In this document: positions 35,453 to 46,284 of the stretch, in pieces
Position numbering within the stretch: the first letter of the stretch is position 1
Layout: each line of letters begins with the position of its first letter
DNA from: Batkoa obscura
Taxonomy: Eukaryota > Entomophthoromycota > Entomophthoromycetes > Entomophthorales > Batkoaceae
Length of the DNA stretch: 64,000 nucleotides
Reading direction: 5' to 3'
Assembly (NCBI GenBank): GCA_030770535.1
Contig: JASVEC010000039.1
Coordinates: forward strand, 62,001 to 126,000
The notes under the pieces: generated by a model
What the model saw: the letters and a program-made list of their open reading frames with translations, nothing else
Database searches by the model: none
What the model was told of the DNA's origin: nothing
Program-made: the position numbers and the translations under genes

Positions 35453-36500
35453 TATTATCCAGTGTAAAATTATTAAATAAACCATTATATTTTAACTTTC
35501 CATTTTCCATTGAAAAATGTTTTGAATTGTTATTACTTCCAAATAAATTATTATGATTCTCCTTATTCATATTATTTGAATCAGTATTACTTTTTGTTTC
35601 AATAACTTGACTTTTAGTTATACCATTCGGATATTTAATAACCTGAATTTTTGATCCACCAAATGTATATTCTTTACTTTCAATAGGCTCCGTTAAATCA
35701 TCTACTTTATTTTTATTTAAATTTTCTTGAAATTTATTTTGTAATTTATCAACTGTAAATGTTTGTGGTCCAAATAATCCATTCTTCTTTATTACTTCAT
35801 TACTATTTTTGATTTTATTTGGTAAAAAATTACTTAAAAACATACTTGGTCTTTCCATTTGATTTATTTTAACTAAATCTATTATAAAATATATTATAAA
35901 AAATAATATAATTATAATAATATGATTACCTGAATTTATAACTATTGGCTTTGGATGTTTTTTTGAATTAAATCTCTCTGGTAATTTACCTAATACATTT
36001 TTATTTCTTTGAATAAAAGTTAATACTTCGATTGGTGGTAATAAATTTAAATCTTGATAAATTTTTTTCATAAAATATTGATACTTTTCAAACAAAATTC
36101 TTAAATCAGTAAATGGATTCTTTATAATCTCCTTTCTAATATGTGACCTAAAACTTTCATTAAGTTTCTCTAACCTCTCTTCTGCTAGTTTTATTGCAGT
36201 ACCTATTTGAATTTAAGCATTAGCCACATTCCTTAATTATAATATTAATATATTAGTAAAATTAAAATACGCATATATATACATATATATAATGAATTAA
36301 ATAACAGTGATTATATCAAAACTATTTTTTATTTCTATTATGATTTATATAGTAAGAATAGATTTATTACCTTCATCTAAATCCGGATTAAAAATAGCCT
36401 TAGCATATTTAAGTTTTCCATTGGGATTGGTTTCTTCACAATCATTTTTATGACTGTTACGATCATAATAATTAACAACATATACTCTTTTTTCTGCCAT
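34041..36500 (-). CDS. Asn-rich protein with repeated F-x-x-I-F motifs, unknown function
   Basis: Three exons (36500-36371, 36202-35930, 35878-34041) give 746 residues. The first ~140 residues form a conserved-looking, non-repetitive domain starting MAEKRVYVVNYYDRN and rich in charged helices (AIKLAEERLEKLNESF). The rest is low-complexity and Asn-rich, with a long poly-Asn run coded by (AAT)n. Set in it are at least six short motifs of the form F-N/K-x-I-F (FKSIF twice, FNSIF, FNPIF, FNQIF, FNGIF), plus the variant YNGLF. These look like a repeated linear binding motif. Intron 2 (51 bases) has no stop and is a multiple of three, so its retention would leave the frame open. I recognise no family. 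It is convergent with dymeclin, 96 bases apart. Confidence 0.72.
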
Positions 36501-39500
36501 TATAAAATCAACTTCTCAAACTTTTTACAAAAAATTAAGGATAAAGATACCTTTAACTAAAATAATAGTTTACTTTGTCATATAGCTTTATTGGATTTGA
36601 TTGGCTTTTATTTTTTACTCCATTTTGTTGTTTTCTTAGACACTAAAATTTATACAAACTAAAACTGAATTTCAGATTCAAAATCAATATTAAATTATGA
36701 TACTTAATGCTTATTTGATTATTATAGATATACACTTAGTTTCATTCTATGACTAGAAAAAATTAGGTAGTGACCTATTAATATAAATAAAAAATAACAT
36801 AAATATGACATTTGAGTTTTATGGATAAACTTTATCCCGATCTACTTATTAATTTTGCACTTTTGAATAAATTATAAACTATGAAGCATAATAACTAACA
36901 TGTACTATATTCTCATTAATTTTTATTTTCAGAGTTTATTTTTTGGTTAACATTCAAGGTATTTATAGTTTTCAAGAGTTAATGGTAACAGTGTAGTATT
37001 CTTATTATTTTCTAATGTATTTTATAACTTAGTTAATCCTTAGATTATTTTTTTAAAGATTTAACTGGTACTCATTTTAACTTTTATGCTTTTTAGAGCG
37101 TAAGTAAAATAATCAAGAAAAATAATGCATTCAATAATGTTTTTTGGTCTCAGTATTTATTTATATGATTTTTTGATTTTATACTCATTTTATGAGCAAG
37201 TTAATATAAAAAAGACACTGTTTTATTTTTTAACTTTTTAATTTGTTATAAGTATATAGTTTATATTAACAATATATATTATGTATCTAAGATTGTATTT
37301 TATTCTAAAAATGTCACTATATGAAATATAATCATTATTGTTAGTTACTTTAATTAGTAAGAGAATTTATTTTTAGTTTACAAGTGTACGCTAAAATAAA
37401 AAAATTTAATAAAAAAATTATTTTCATCTAATTAAAACAGTAGTTGTTTTGGCTTATAATTAAATTCAATACATTCCGTCATTTGTATATTAATTAATTT
37501 AGACTCCTATATTTATATCTAATTTAATATTATATATAATATAAATTATTATTTAATTTTAGTTAAATAGAATTAACGTTATTTTTTTTAAATTTCAATA
37601 ATAAATAATTACTTGTTGTTATCCATACTATTATCTTATTCTAATTTAAAATATTACAAGATTCAAGATTCAAGATAAATCGTCAAAGTTCTCCATGTAA
37701 TTAACTCATTTATCTTTAGTATTCCTTCTCATTGAAGACTTATTTCGTTTTAATTTATCTTTAATTTATCTTTAATTTATCTTTAATTTATCTTTATCTT
37801 TAATTTATCTTAGCTTCATTTAATCTTTAATAATGATATAATATCTTACGGTATTGAGTTATCAAAAAAATCATTAAAAAACAAGTTTAGAATCTTTCTT
37901 ATGGCTATAGTAATGATTTATAAGCATAAATGTCCAATTACTAGATATTTAATACTTCAATCTAAGGAACCTGAACTAAATATAATAAAAATTCATAAAT
38001 TTACAATTATTTCATTCTACTTTAAAAATAAATGCCAAAAAGCTATATAAAATTTCGATGACTATAAAAATGAATTTCAACATTACAAATTTGATAGTTG
38101 GTATTTAAACTTATAAATTAAAGACCTCTAGACTAAATGTAATAAAAATATTTATTTCATTGAATTTCAATTCTTTGAAATCAACCAATAAAATCACAGC
38201 ATAAAGTTGTAAAATTAAAGTTCCGTCTAGAATTTATAACTTAGTAGAAATACTTTTAATTACTATTTGCATAATTATCTTTATATTCTTAATCAAGATA
38301 CAAGTAACTCAATAGTAGTTAATTTACATATTTAAATAAAATTATAAATGGGAAAATAGATATCAGATAGAAGGAAATTAGTTTTTCTTCTACTTTAATG
38401 TTTAGTTAACTAAGTTTTTTAATAGCAGGAAACTGTCAATTAAGATTCACAATTATCTAGATTTATTAATTACATAAAAAAATTCGAAAAAAAAGTAGTA
38501 AAAATAACAGCGAGAGTGTTTTTTGATGGTGGATATTCTTTAAATTTGAATAACATTATAGTGTGCTAACAATAATCTTCTAATATTGTAAACTACATGT
38601 GTAAGATAATAGATTATAACTTAAATTCTAATGTTTGATTTATTAAAGTAAATTTTATATGTTATTAGTTGATTAAATAGTTTTATGGTCTAATTTTATG
38701 GTTCTATTATAATTTATAGTTAAGGGACCTTATAATAATAAAATATTAAGAAAGATATGTGATAAATAAAAGGATTATTAAAGTAAGTATAAGATTTAAT
38801 AGTAAGCTATATTATTTTATAAAAAGTGGTTATTACAATTTAATAAAATGAACGATAAATATTAACTTTATAATAAAAAATTATTGAAAATGAGATTTGT
38901 CTTCCAAGTAAATAATAAATAAAAAAAATAAGGGAAATAAAAATGTCAAAATTTGAATACAAGATTACTAATCTCTATATTGAATTTGTTTTAATTAGAT
39001 AATCTGTCAATTAAATTTACTAATCTCATATTCTGATTTTGACATATTATTATTGATAATATAAACTCGGATTATTATATTTAACCTTTCTTTTTTATAT
39101 AATTATTACAATAATGACTATATAATTTATATGATTTATATATTGAATTTTTACTTATAGAATAAAATTGATATAAGATGATGCAAAACTCAAATAAAAT
39201 TTGATATATTAATGTTGTAAAATGAACAAGTTATTATTTCAAACTTCTTAAAAATTAGAAATTTGGCAAAATGATAAGGGATTTTAAGGGTAAAAATACG
39301 TGATTTAGTAAGTGAAGTTATTTCTTTATAATTTAATAATCTTTCTATTCCTTTAAAGAAGAAATATTAAAAATACAAGTTGAAAATGATGCCAATTCTA
39401 TAAGCGATGGTGCAATTTCAATATTAAATTAACTAATCTTAAAAAAAACCACTAAAAAGTAAAATTACATTAAGAATTTAGCTAAAATTGAAGATAAAAC

Positions 39501-39675
39501 AGTATAAATTAACTCACATGGTAACCAAAACATTAATTCAAATATTAAATTTTTAATTAAGTTCATCATCTGAATTTAATATATAAGCAGTTATAACGTA
39601 AGTATTTTATAAAAAATAATTTTATTTCTATTTTTCTTTATTATTTTATTATTTTTGTATATATTGTTTATAAAT
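36501..39675. other. Intergenic A+T-rich spacer
   Basis: Over 3 kb with no recognisable gene. It contains a short tandem repeat (next entry) but none of the MITE copies. Its right end is the upstream region of the amino-acid transporter. Confidence 0.5.
37750..37811. repeat. 11-bp tandem repeat
   Basis: Five or more copies of TTTAATTTATC, one of them shortened, lie in a row within the spacer. Confidence 0.8.
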
Positions 39676-41028
39676 ATGATATCTAATTATTCGACTTTTA
39701 GTAGTGATCACGAATTTGAATTATCAATGTCTAAAAATTTAAATAAAGAGTTTGATGTGGGTGTTGCTTATGACCCAAATAATGAAAAGAGTGAATATAA
39801 TGGAGAAGAAGAAATAAAGAGAGGAAACGGATCTACTTTCGGTGCTTATTTCAATTTAATTAATGCTCTTGCCGGTTCAGGTACTTTAGGTTTACCAGCT
39901 GCATTAAAACAAGGTGGTTGGCTTGGAATGGGATTAATTATTATCTCAGCTTTATTTTGTATTTATACTGGTAATTTACTAGTAAAATGTATGAATGTTA
40001 AAAATGCCAAACATAAAATGGAAACTTATCCTGATGTTGGTTATGCTTCTTTTGGTATTTTTGGTCGTACTGTTGTTCAATTTTGTCAATATTCTATTAT
40101 TTGTGGTGGTGTTACCCTTTATTTAGTATTAGCTGGTACCAATTTTAAAAGTATTGCTGATGCCAATGGAAATGAAATTAGTCAAGTTTGGTGGATTATA
40201 ATAGCGGGTCTTATTGTTTGGGTTCCATTTGTATTACTTAAAACAATTCAAGAAGTTGCTTTAATTTCAGTATTTGGTACATTATCAACTGTAGTTGTAG
40301 TTATTGTTTCAGTTATCTTAGGTATTATGGATCTCCCAAATATCACTAAAGCTCCAGTTTATGAAAATGTAAATTGGACTGGTATCCCAATTGCTCTTTC
40401 AACTATTTGTTTCTCTTATGGTGGTACTGTTGTTTACCCACATGTTTATCGTTCTATGAAAAAACCAGAACATTGGAATTATATTTTAGTTGCTGCCACT
40501 GCTACTGCCCTTGTTTTATATGCCCTTATTGCTGGTGTATGTTATTATGTTTATGGAGATCAAACTTTATCCCCAATTTTCAAAAATCTTCCCGATGTTA
40601 ATGCTAAAACTGCTGCTGTTATTTTAATTTCTTGTCACGTATTATGTGCATCACCTGTATTTTTGTGCTCCTTTGCTCTAGAAATTGAAAGATGGTTAAA
40701 CATTAATGTTGAAAAACTTGGAAAATTTAAAGAATTTATTTGTCGTTTAGTTTTACGTACTTTTATTGTTGTTGTATTAGTAATTATTGGTAATGTTATT
40801 CCATATTTTGGGAATCTTATGTCTTTAGTTGGTGCTATCTCTGAATGTATGTTGATCTTTTTAGTGCCTACCCTTTGTCATCTTAAGCTCTTTGGTATCC
40901 GTGGACGTCCTTGGTATGAATATCTTTGGATTGCTCTCATTTTAGTTGTTGCCGTTGTTTGTGTTATCTTTGGGTCAATAGATGCCGTTATTGGATTAAT
41001 AGCTGACTATAGAAAGGATCATCCTTAA
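39676..41028 (+). CDS. Amino-acid/auxin permease family transporter (Aa_trans, AVT-like)
   Basis: A single-exon gene of 450 residues starting at the first in-frame ATG (39676). After an acidic cytosolic tail of about 55 residues comes the family start (YFNLINALAGSGTLGLPAAL), where the first helix is broken by the Gly-rich motif. Roughly eleven hydrophobic segments follow to the end. YRSMKKPEHWNYILV and YVYGDQTLSPI are typical of the SLC32/36/38-like group. The likely role is proton-coupled amino-acid movement across the vacuolar or plasma membrane; the substrate cannot be read from sequence. It has no intron, unlike most neighbours, and uses codons richer in G+C, which suggests good expression. 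Confidence 0.88.
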   Translation: MISNYSTFSSDHEFELSMSKNLNKEFDVGVAYDPNNEKSEYNGEEEIKRGNGSTFGAYFNLINALAGSGTLGLPAALKQGGWLGMGLIIISALFCIYTGNLLVKCMNVKNAKHKMETYPDVGYASFGIFGRTVVQFCQYSIICGGVTLYLVLAGTNFKSIADANGNEISQVWWIIIAGLIVWVPFVLLKTIQEVALISVFGTLSTVVVVIVSVILGIMDLPNITKAPVYENVNWTGIPIALSTICFSYGGTVVYPHVYRSMKKPEHWNYILVAATATALVLYALIAGVCYYVYGDQTLSPIFKNLPDVNAKTAAVILISCHVLCASPVFLCSFALEIERWLNINVEKLGKFKEFICRLVLRTFIVVVLVIIGNVIPYFGNLMSLVGAISECMLIFLVPTLCHLKLFGIRGRPWYEYLWIALILVVAVVCVIFGSIDAVIGLIADYRKDHP

Positions 41029-41509
41029 ATCATGAAATTTCATTTATTCATCTATACTACTAACTTATTATAATTGTAATCAAAAAATTAATATTTTAAT
41101 TAATAAAAATTTATTAATTTTTAAAATTTAAACTTTAATAAATATTCAAAAGATATTATTTTAAAATTTTCAGAATACATATTTATTATCTAGAGTAATA
41201 TATGCTAATAAATTTATGTTGTTAATAGATATGCTATGTTGGTACTTAAATACAATTATAATTATGAATATTCAATTAGCATTCAAAAAGGTGGCAGTTA
41301 GCAGTTCAAAATTCATTTTAATTTGTTGCTATTTACGAAATTAAAGCTTAAGGAGTAATATTTGATTAGAATGAGTCAAGATAAAATTCACTAAAAATTT
41401 CGGGCTAAAATTAACAAACAGATGTGTAAAAAGCTTGCAAAAAAGAGTGACTTAGTTCAACGTCACATAAAAGTAGAAATAAAGCTTTTATAACCTTTAT
41501 CTTTTTAAT
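41029..41509. other. Intergenic spacer
   Basis: No gene or repeat is visible between the transporter stop and the kinase ATG. Confidence 0.5.
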
Positions 41510-42874
41510 ATGAGATTGCGGATAATACCAGCTAAAGTTAATAGAATAACAAAAGGATTATTAGCAACAAATATAATACAACAAACGAGAAGTTATAAAT
41601 CCCCTCAAAAAGTTGTTTCATTTTATGATCAAGAAGTGCCAAAAGTAAATACATTTAAAGATTTAAAATTTACTAATATTTATTCCTTTACTAGTATGGG
41701 AGTAAAAATATAGGTACGGTAAGACTACAAGATTTATTACAGTTTGGAAAACCACCATTAGAACAAAAAAAATTGATTCAATCGGGGCAATATACATTAA
41801 ATGAGCTAACCCCAAGGTTGGCAAAACGAGTGTTAGCATTTCAAAGTTTACCCTATATAGTAGGGTTGAATCCACATTTATCTACAGTTTATAAGTTATA
41901 TTATGACTCATTTGAAACTTTGAGAAGACAGCCATCGATTCATTCTGCAGAACAAGATAAAAAGTTTACAGAGCAGTTATTAAATTTAGTAGAAAGCCAT
42001 GCGGATGTAATTCCAAAGTTAGCACAAGGGTTTAAAGAGTGTCAACCTTATTTAAAACAAGAAGAGATCGATAATTTTTTAAATGAAATGATAAGAGCAC
42101 GTATCAGTATTCGTTTGATTGCTGAACAACATTTGGCTTTACATCAAGAATCTCATCCAGATTATGTTGGTATCATGAATACAAAACTGTCGCCATATCA
42201 GTTATTTAAATCAGTGGTTAATCAAGTGTCACAGATATGTGAAGTGAATTATGGCGAAGCACCTGAGGTGATATATGATGGACATACAGATTCTAAGTTT
42301 AAATACGCACCTATTCATTTAGAGTATATTGCTATTGAGTTGTTAAAGAATGCTTTTAGGGCAACAGTAGAATGCTATCAAAAGAAGAAGAATGACGATA
42401 GGGAAATGCCACCGGTAGCTATAACATTTTCACAAGAAAAATCACATATCTGTATTAGAATTAGAGATCAAGGAGGTGGTATTCCATCATCGGATCTTAA
42501 AAATATATTTAAGTATTCATATACAACGGTACCTAGTTTAGATAATGAAGATGATTCAATATTTAGTGTACAAAGTAAACTTTCGATGCAAGCGGGTATT
42601 GGTGGTCCAATGGGTAAAATTTATTTTATTTTATTTTAATTGTTTTATTTATTGTTATTTTTTAATATATATAGCTGGTTTAGGATATGGTGAGATTAAT
42701 AAAATTATAATTTAAACTTCTTTTTAATATTATTTATCAGGGTTACCTATGACCAAAGTTTATGCTGAGTATTTTGGAGGAGGTTTAGAGCTGCAATCGT
42801 TGGAAGGATATGGTACGGATGTGTTTTTAATTTTACCTAATATTCAAGAAGAGCATTATAATTTAGAAATTTAA
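41510..42874 (+). CDS. Mitochondrial branched-chain 2-oxoacid dehydrogenase kinase (PDK/BCKDK family)
   Basis: Four exons (41510-41644, 41695-42613, 42675-42689, 42741-42874) give 400 residues. The enzyme phosphorylates and switches off a mitochondrial 2-oxoacid dehydrogenase. The first ~30 residues are basic with Ser/Thr, a plausible mitochondrial targeting peptide. Next are the helical regulatory domain ([11 protein letters not shown] and an [12 protein letters not shown] block) and the GHKL ATP-binding domain: N box [26 protein letters not shown] and [22 protein letters not shown] and [13 protein letters not shown] look more like branched-chain kinase than pyruvate dehydrogenase kinase, though the latter is not excluded. 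Exon 3 is only 15 bases and codes the AGLGY part of the ATP lid. Intron 1 (50 bases) has a TACTAAT branch site. Confidence 0.85.
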
Positions 42875-43121
42875 TGCAAGGGTACTAAATGGAAGTAACA
42901 CATGGTTAATAACTTGAGTTATTGTTTTTACTAGCATTTGTAGTAATCTAAAGTAAAAGTAGAATAAGCTTGATATAAAGTTAATAAATTGTTGCTAATA
43001 ATAGTTGTAATTGTTTAATTTCTATACTTTTGTTAGTGCCTTTAAAATTAAGTAAAAGGATAAATTTATAGATTTTTAGTAAATAATTTACAATATTATG
43101 TAATAAAAAATTAATATAATA

Positions 43122-43203
43122 TGTCAACTGTGGGGTTCGAACCCACGCCTCTCTCGAGATTGCATCTTAAGTGCAACGCCTTAGACCGCTCGGCCAAATT
43201 GAC
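43122..43203 (-). tRNA. tRNA-Leu (anticodon UAA)
   Basis: An 82-base tRNA on the minus strand. The acceptor stem pairs GTCAATT with AGTTGAC, the D-loop begins TGGCCGAGCGG, the anticodon arm is TTGCA-CTTAAGA-TGCAA, there is a class-II extra arm (CTCGAGAGAG), and the T-arm has GGGTTCGAACCCC-type pairing. There is no intron, and CCA is not encoded. Confidence 0.96.
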
Positions 43204-43248
43204 TTATTGTTTATGTGCAGCTATAAAATATAAATTTTTAAAAAGCCA

Positions 43249-45574
43249 ATGAACTGGCTTCTAAAAAAGTGTTGCTTTGTTAAAAAAGATCATTTTTATA
43301 AAATTAGCAACAAGATGAGTGATGAAAGTGGAAATCAAGAAATTAAAGATGAGAAAAAGTATTCTAAAGAAGATGTATTAAAGTCGTATTTTGAATATAA
43401 AAATACAGATGATTTTGATGAAAAAAATTATTTAGAATGTTTAGTTGATTATTCGTATGAGGTAAATGGCTTAGTCTAAAAAGTAGTAATAAATTAACAA
43501 GGTTTAGATAATTACCAAGTATATCAATGAATACATAGAAGAATCAAAAAGCTATTTCCAAGAAGTAGAAGGAAGGGAGTTGGCTGGAACTAAGTTGATA
43601 GTTTATTTGGGTAACATTGAGCTATTTTTGAAACAAAAAAATAAAGGAAAAGAGTTTTGGGAGTTTTGTATTAAGCAGAAAGAAAAGCAATTAAAGGAGT
43701 TAATGATGCGACTAGTAATATAATTCTATTATTATTTACTCATTGTTTATTTTCATATCAGCCTTATATTTGGTTATTAACTTTAGATAAGTTTTTGAAT
43801 TATGCTTCAGTTCGGTTGATTTATCAGTTTGTTGTGGTAAATGTTGGCTTATCTGGAAATGAAGTAAAATTCAGTAGTATAAAGCAAGCAGTAAATTCAT
43901 ACTAATAAAAATTTAAGTACCACTGTCAACCAATATTGTATAATGTATTTTATGCTATGAGAGGTGAAATAAGACCAGATGTTATTATAGATAAAGAAAG
44001 AGCCAAAATTGACGTTAATAAAACTAATATTAATAGTACTATAAAAAATGGATTAAGTTTATACCATTTGATACTAAAATATTTTCGTAAAAATCGACAT
44101 CAACAGCTAGTATATAGTGATCCCAAATACGGATATGGGCAATTGTTGAGAAATTTACACTTAAAATTGAATTGCAATTCTTTAATACAGGTTTTTGAGG
44201 AATTATTGGTAAATTTATATTGTTATTGAGTGATGGAATTTAATATTTTTTATTAGGTTAAATTTCCAGATTTAGAGTATCATTTTTTAATGTTTTCCAT
44301 CGATTTAAACAAGAAAACACCTTTCCTTTCAGATGAAAGTGGGAGTCATATAAAGAATTTTTCCAAGAAGATGGTACTTTATTTTATATAAATAATATTA
44401 TTTATAATAAATATAAGGTTGACCGGGATATATGGGATATTAGATATATTAACCGCAAAAGATTGGAATTATGTGATATATTAGTCCATAGCACCTTGGT
44501 AAAATTCTCGGTGGTAAGTGCTTACAAGATGGTACTATAGATTTAGTTTAATATATTTTTTTAGTGGGAATTGGTATTGACATGTTTAACTAGATATGTA
44601 AGTAGAGTGACAGAAGTGATGGATACTGAAAAATGGCTTAAATACAATGAAGAAGCAACATGTGGATTTATAACAATTAAAAATCAGGAATTAGATAAAG
44701 ATGAATTATTTGACTATGAAAATACAAGAATGGCAATATTAACGGGAGCAACTGGAATACGAGTGTATTTACATCATCAACTGGATGAGCGAACTAAATC
44801 TTCATCAGAACTGAGAGATCAAATACACAAGTTAGGAGAATATATAACCAAAGTAATTAATATTAAAAATGATTCAACTGTATTTTCGATCGAAAAAGAA
44901 TTCAACTCGTTATTCTTTTTATTTTTAGTATCTGAACCTTCTTTGTATACGCTATTAGTTATTTTGATTCATATCGATGAAAATATTAAAAAGATATTTA
45001 ATAGTCCTGAATACCAAATAGAAAATGAAAGGTAATTAGTAGTAGCTGATATTCCTTGTTTATGGTGTTTAATATATATTTTAGAGAATTGGTTACTAAA
45101 TTAAATGAATTATGTAAACCAGACTATTTGATATTAAGGTACTTCCAACATAATAAGTTTGACCATCAAACTTTAATACAGCTATTTACTGAAGACAATA
45201 AAGAAGGGGTAGTATTCTTTAAATTATTAGTTAAAAGATTATCAGATGAAACCAATTGGAGTGATTTTATAAAATGTGTTAATGTTATGAATACAGAGTT
45301 ATATTATGAGCTTGGGATATGTTTAATGGAAACAACTTATGAATTAAAGAAATTAAAGTCAAAAAATTCCAATAAGGATGCCTATTCGTCATGGGATGGA
45401 CTTGATGAAACTATAAGATTATTAGAGATACTTAATTACAAATTTTTGGCTAATGAAGCTCTGTTCAATCCTAATAGACAGACTACCTCTTCGAACACTA
45501 ATCTGCCTCAAATTAGAGGTTCAAATTCTCATGTTAATGCAAATGGTAATCATAGAGGTTTAAGAAATTCGTGA
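43249..45574 (+). CDS. Lines (LINS1)-like helical protein, tentative
   Basis: A multi-exon gene, with at least seven short introns, of roughly 560 residues. Exons near 43249-43466, 43512-43717, 43935-44215, 44261-44370, 44410-44520, 44565-45031 and 45084-45574 can be followed in frame. The protein is all-helical and charged, with no membrane segment. The last exon has the pattern of the Lines C-terminal domain: ILRYFQHNKFDHQTLIQLF, VVFFKLLVKRL, then LDETIRLLEILNYKF ending in ALFNPN. A Ser/Asn-rich tail follows. WELVLTCLTRYVSRV in the middle also suits Lines. The family's function is poorly known. The first ATG (43249) is only 46 bases from the tRNA; the second Met (43315, MSDESG) is an equally likely start. 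The family call rests on pattern, not on strong motifs. Confidence 0.5.
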
Positions 45575-46284
45575 ATTTGTAATAGACTTAGTATTAATTT
45601 TTCATAAATTGATTAAAATAAAAGTTTAAGAACAACTCATTTGTTACTGATTTAATATTTATTGTATAATTAGTATTTAACTTTAAGTTTTATGCTATAT
45701 GAAGTTAATATACAGCTTAACTAACTACCAGAACTCTCATAGAGTTTGAATTGACTATCAATTATGAGGTGATAATTCTATTTTTTTATAAAACTGGTAT
45801 TTAGTTGGAATTCATTCAATTGATACAAATTATTGATAGGCAGTAAATTGATGGTTATTAATGGTATTATAATATCACACTACTAAATCTAAAGGTAAAA
45901 TAAGTTAAGAAATACCTTCAAAAGTCTACTATTTTATCCTTTCACTTGTATAAAAAATACCTTAAGGCTATTACTATCATACCTTCTAGTTTCAGCTATT
46001 TACAAACAAGTTTAATTTCCTTGATATACGCTAAATTTTAAGGTTTAATATTAAAAAAGTAAAGCTAACTCTACTTCTTCGAGTTCATCTTAATATTATA
46101 TTTATCAAAATAATACAATCAGATATCTATAGATATCATATATCATGCTTTTAACTAAAAAAGTCTAAAGTTAACTTTGAGTATGAAGTTAAGCAAATAT
46201 TTTAAAGCTTTATTAGTAGCACATATTATAATCACTGTAATTACTCATAAACGATATAACTATTAGTGGATTTTTTAAACTTGC
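45575..46284. other. Intergenic spacer
   Basis: A+T-rich DNA between the stops of the Lines-like gene and the eEF2 copy. No gene is visible, and there is no long A/T tail that would mark the 3' end of the eEF2 retrocopy. Confidence 0.45.

Noticed and set aside
34933-35556. Plus-strand Leu-rich frames opposite the Asn-rich gene
   Set aside because: They are the antisense of poly-Asn (AAT) tracts, which read as Leu runs; there are no start or family signals.
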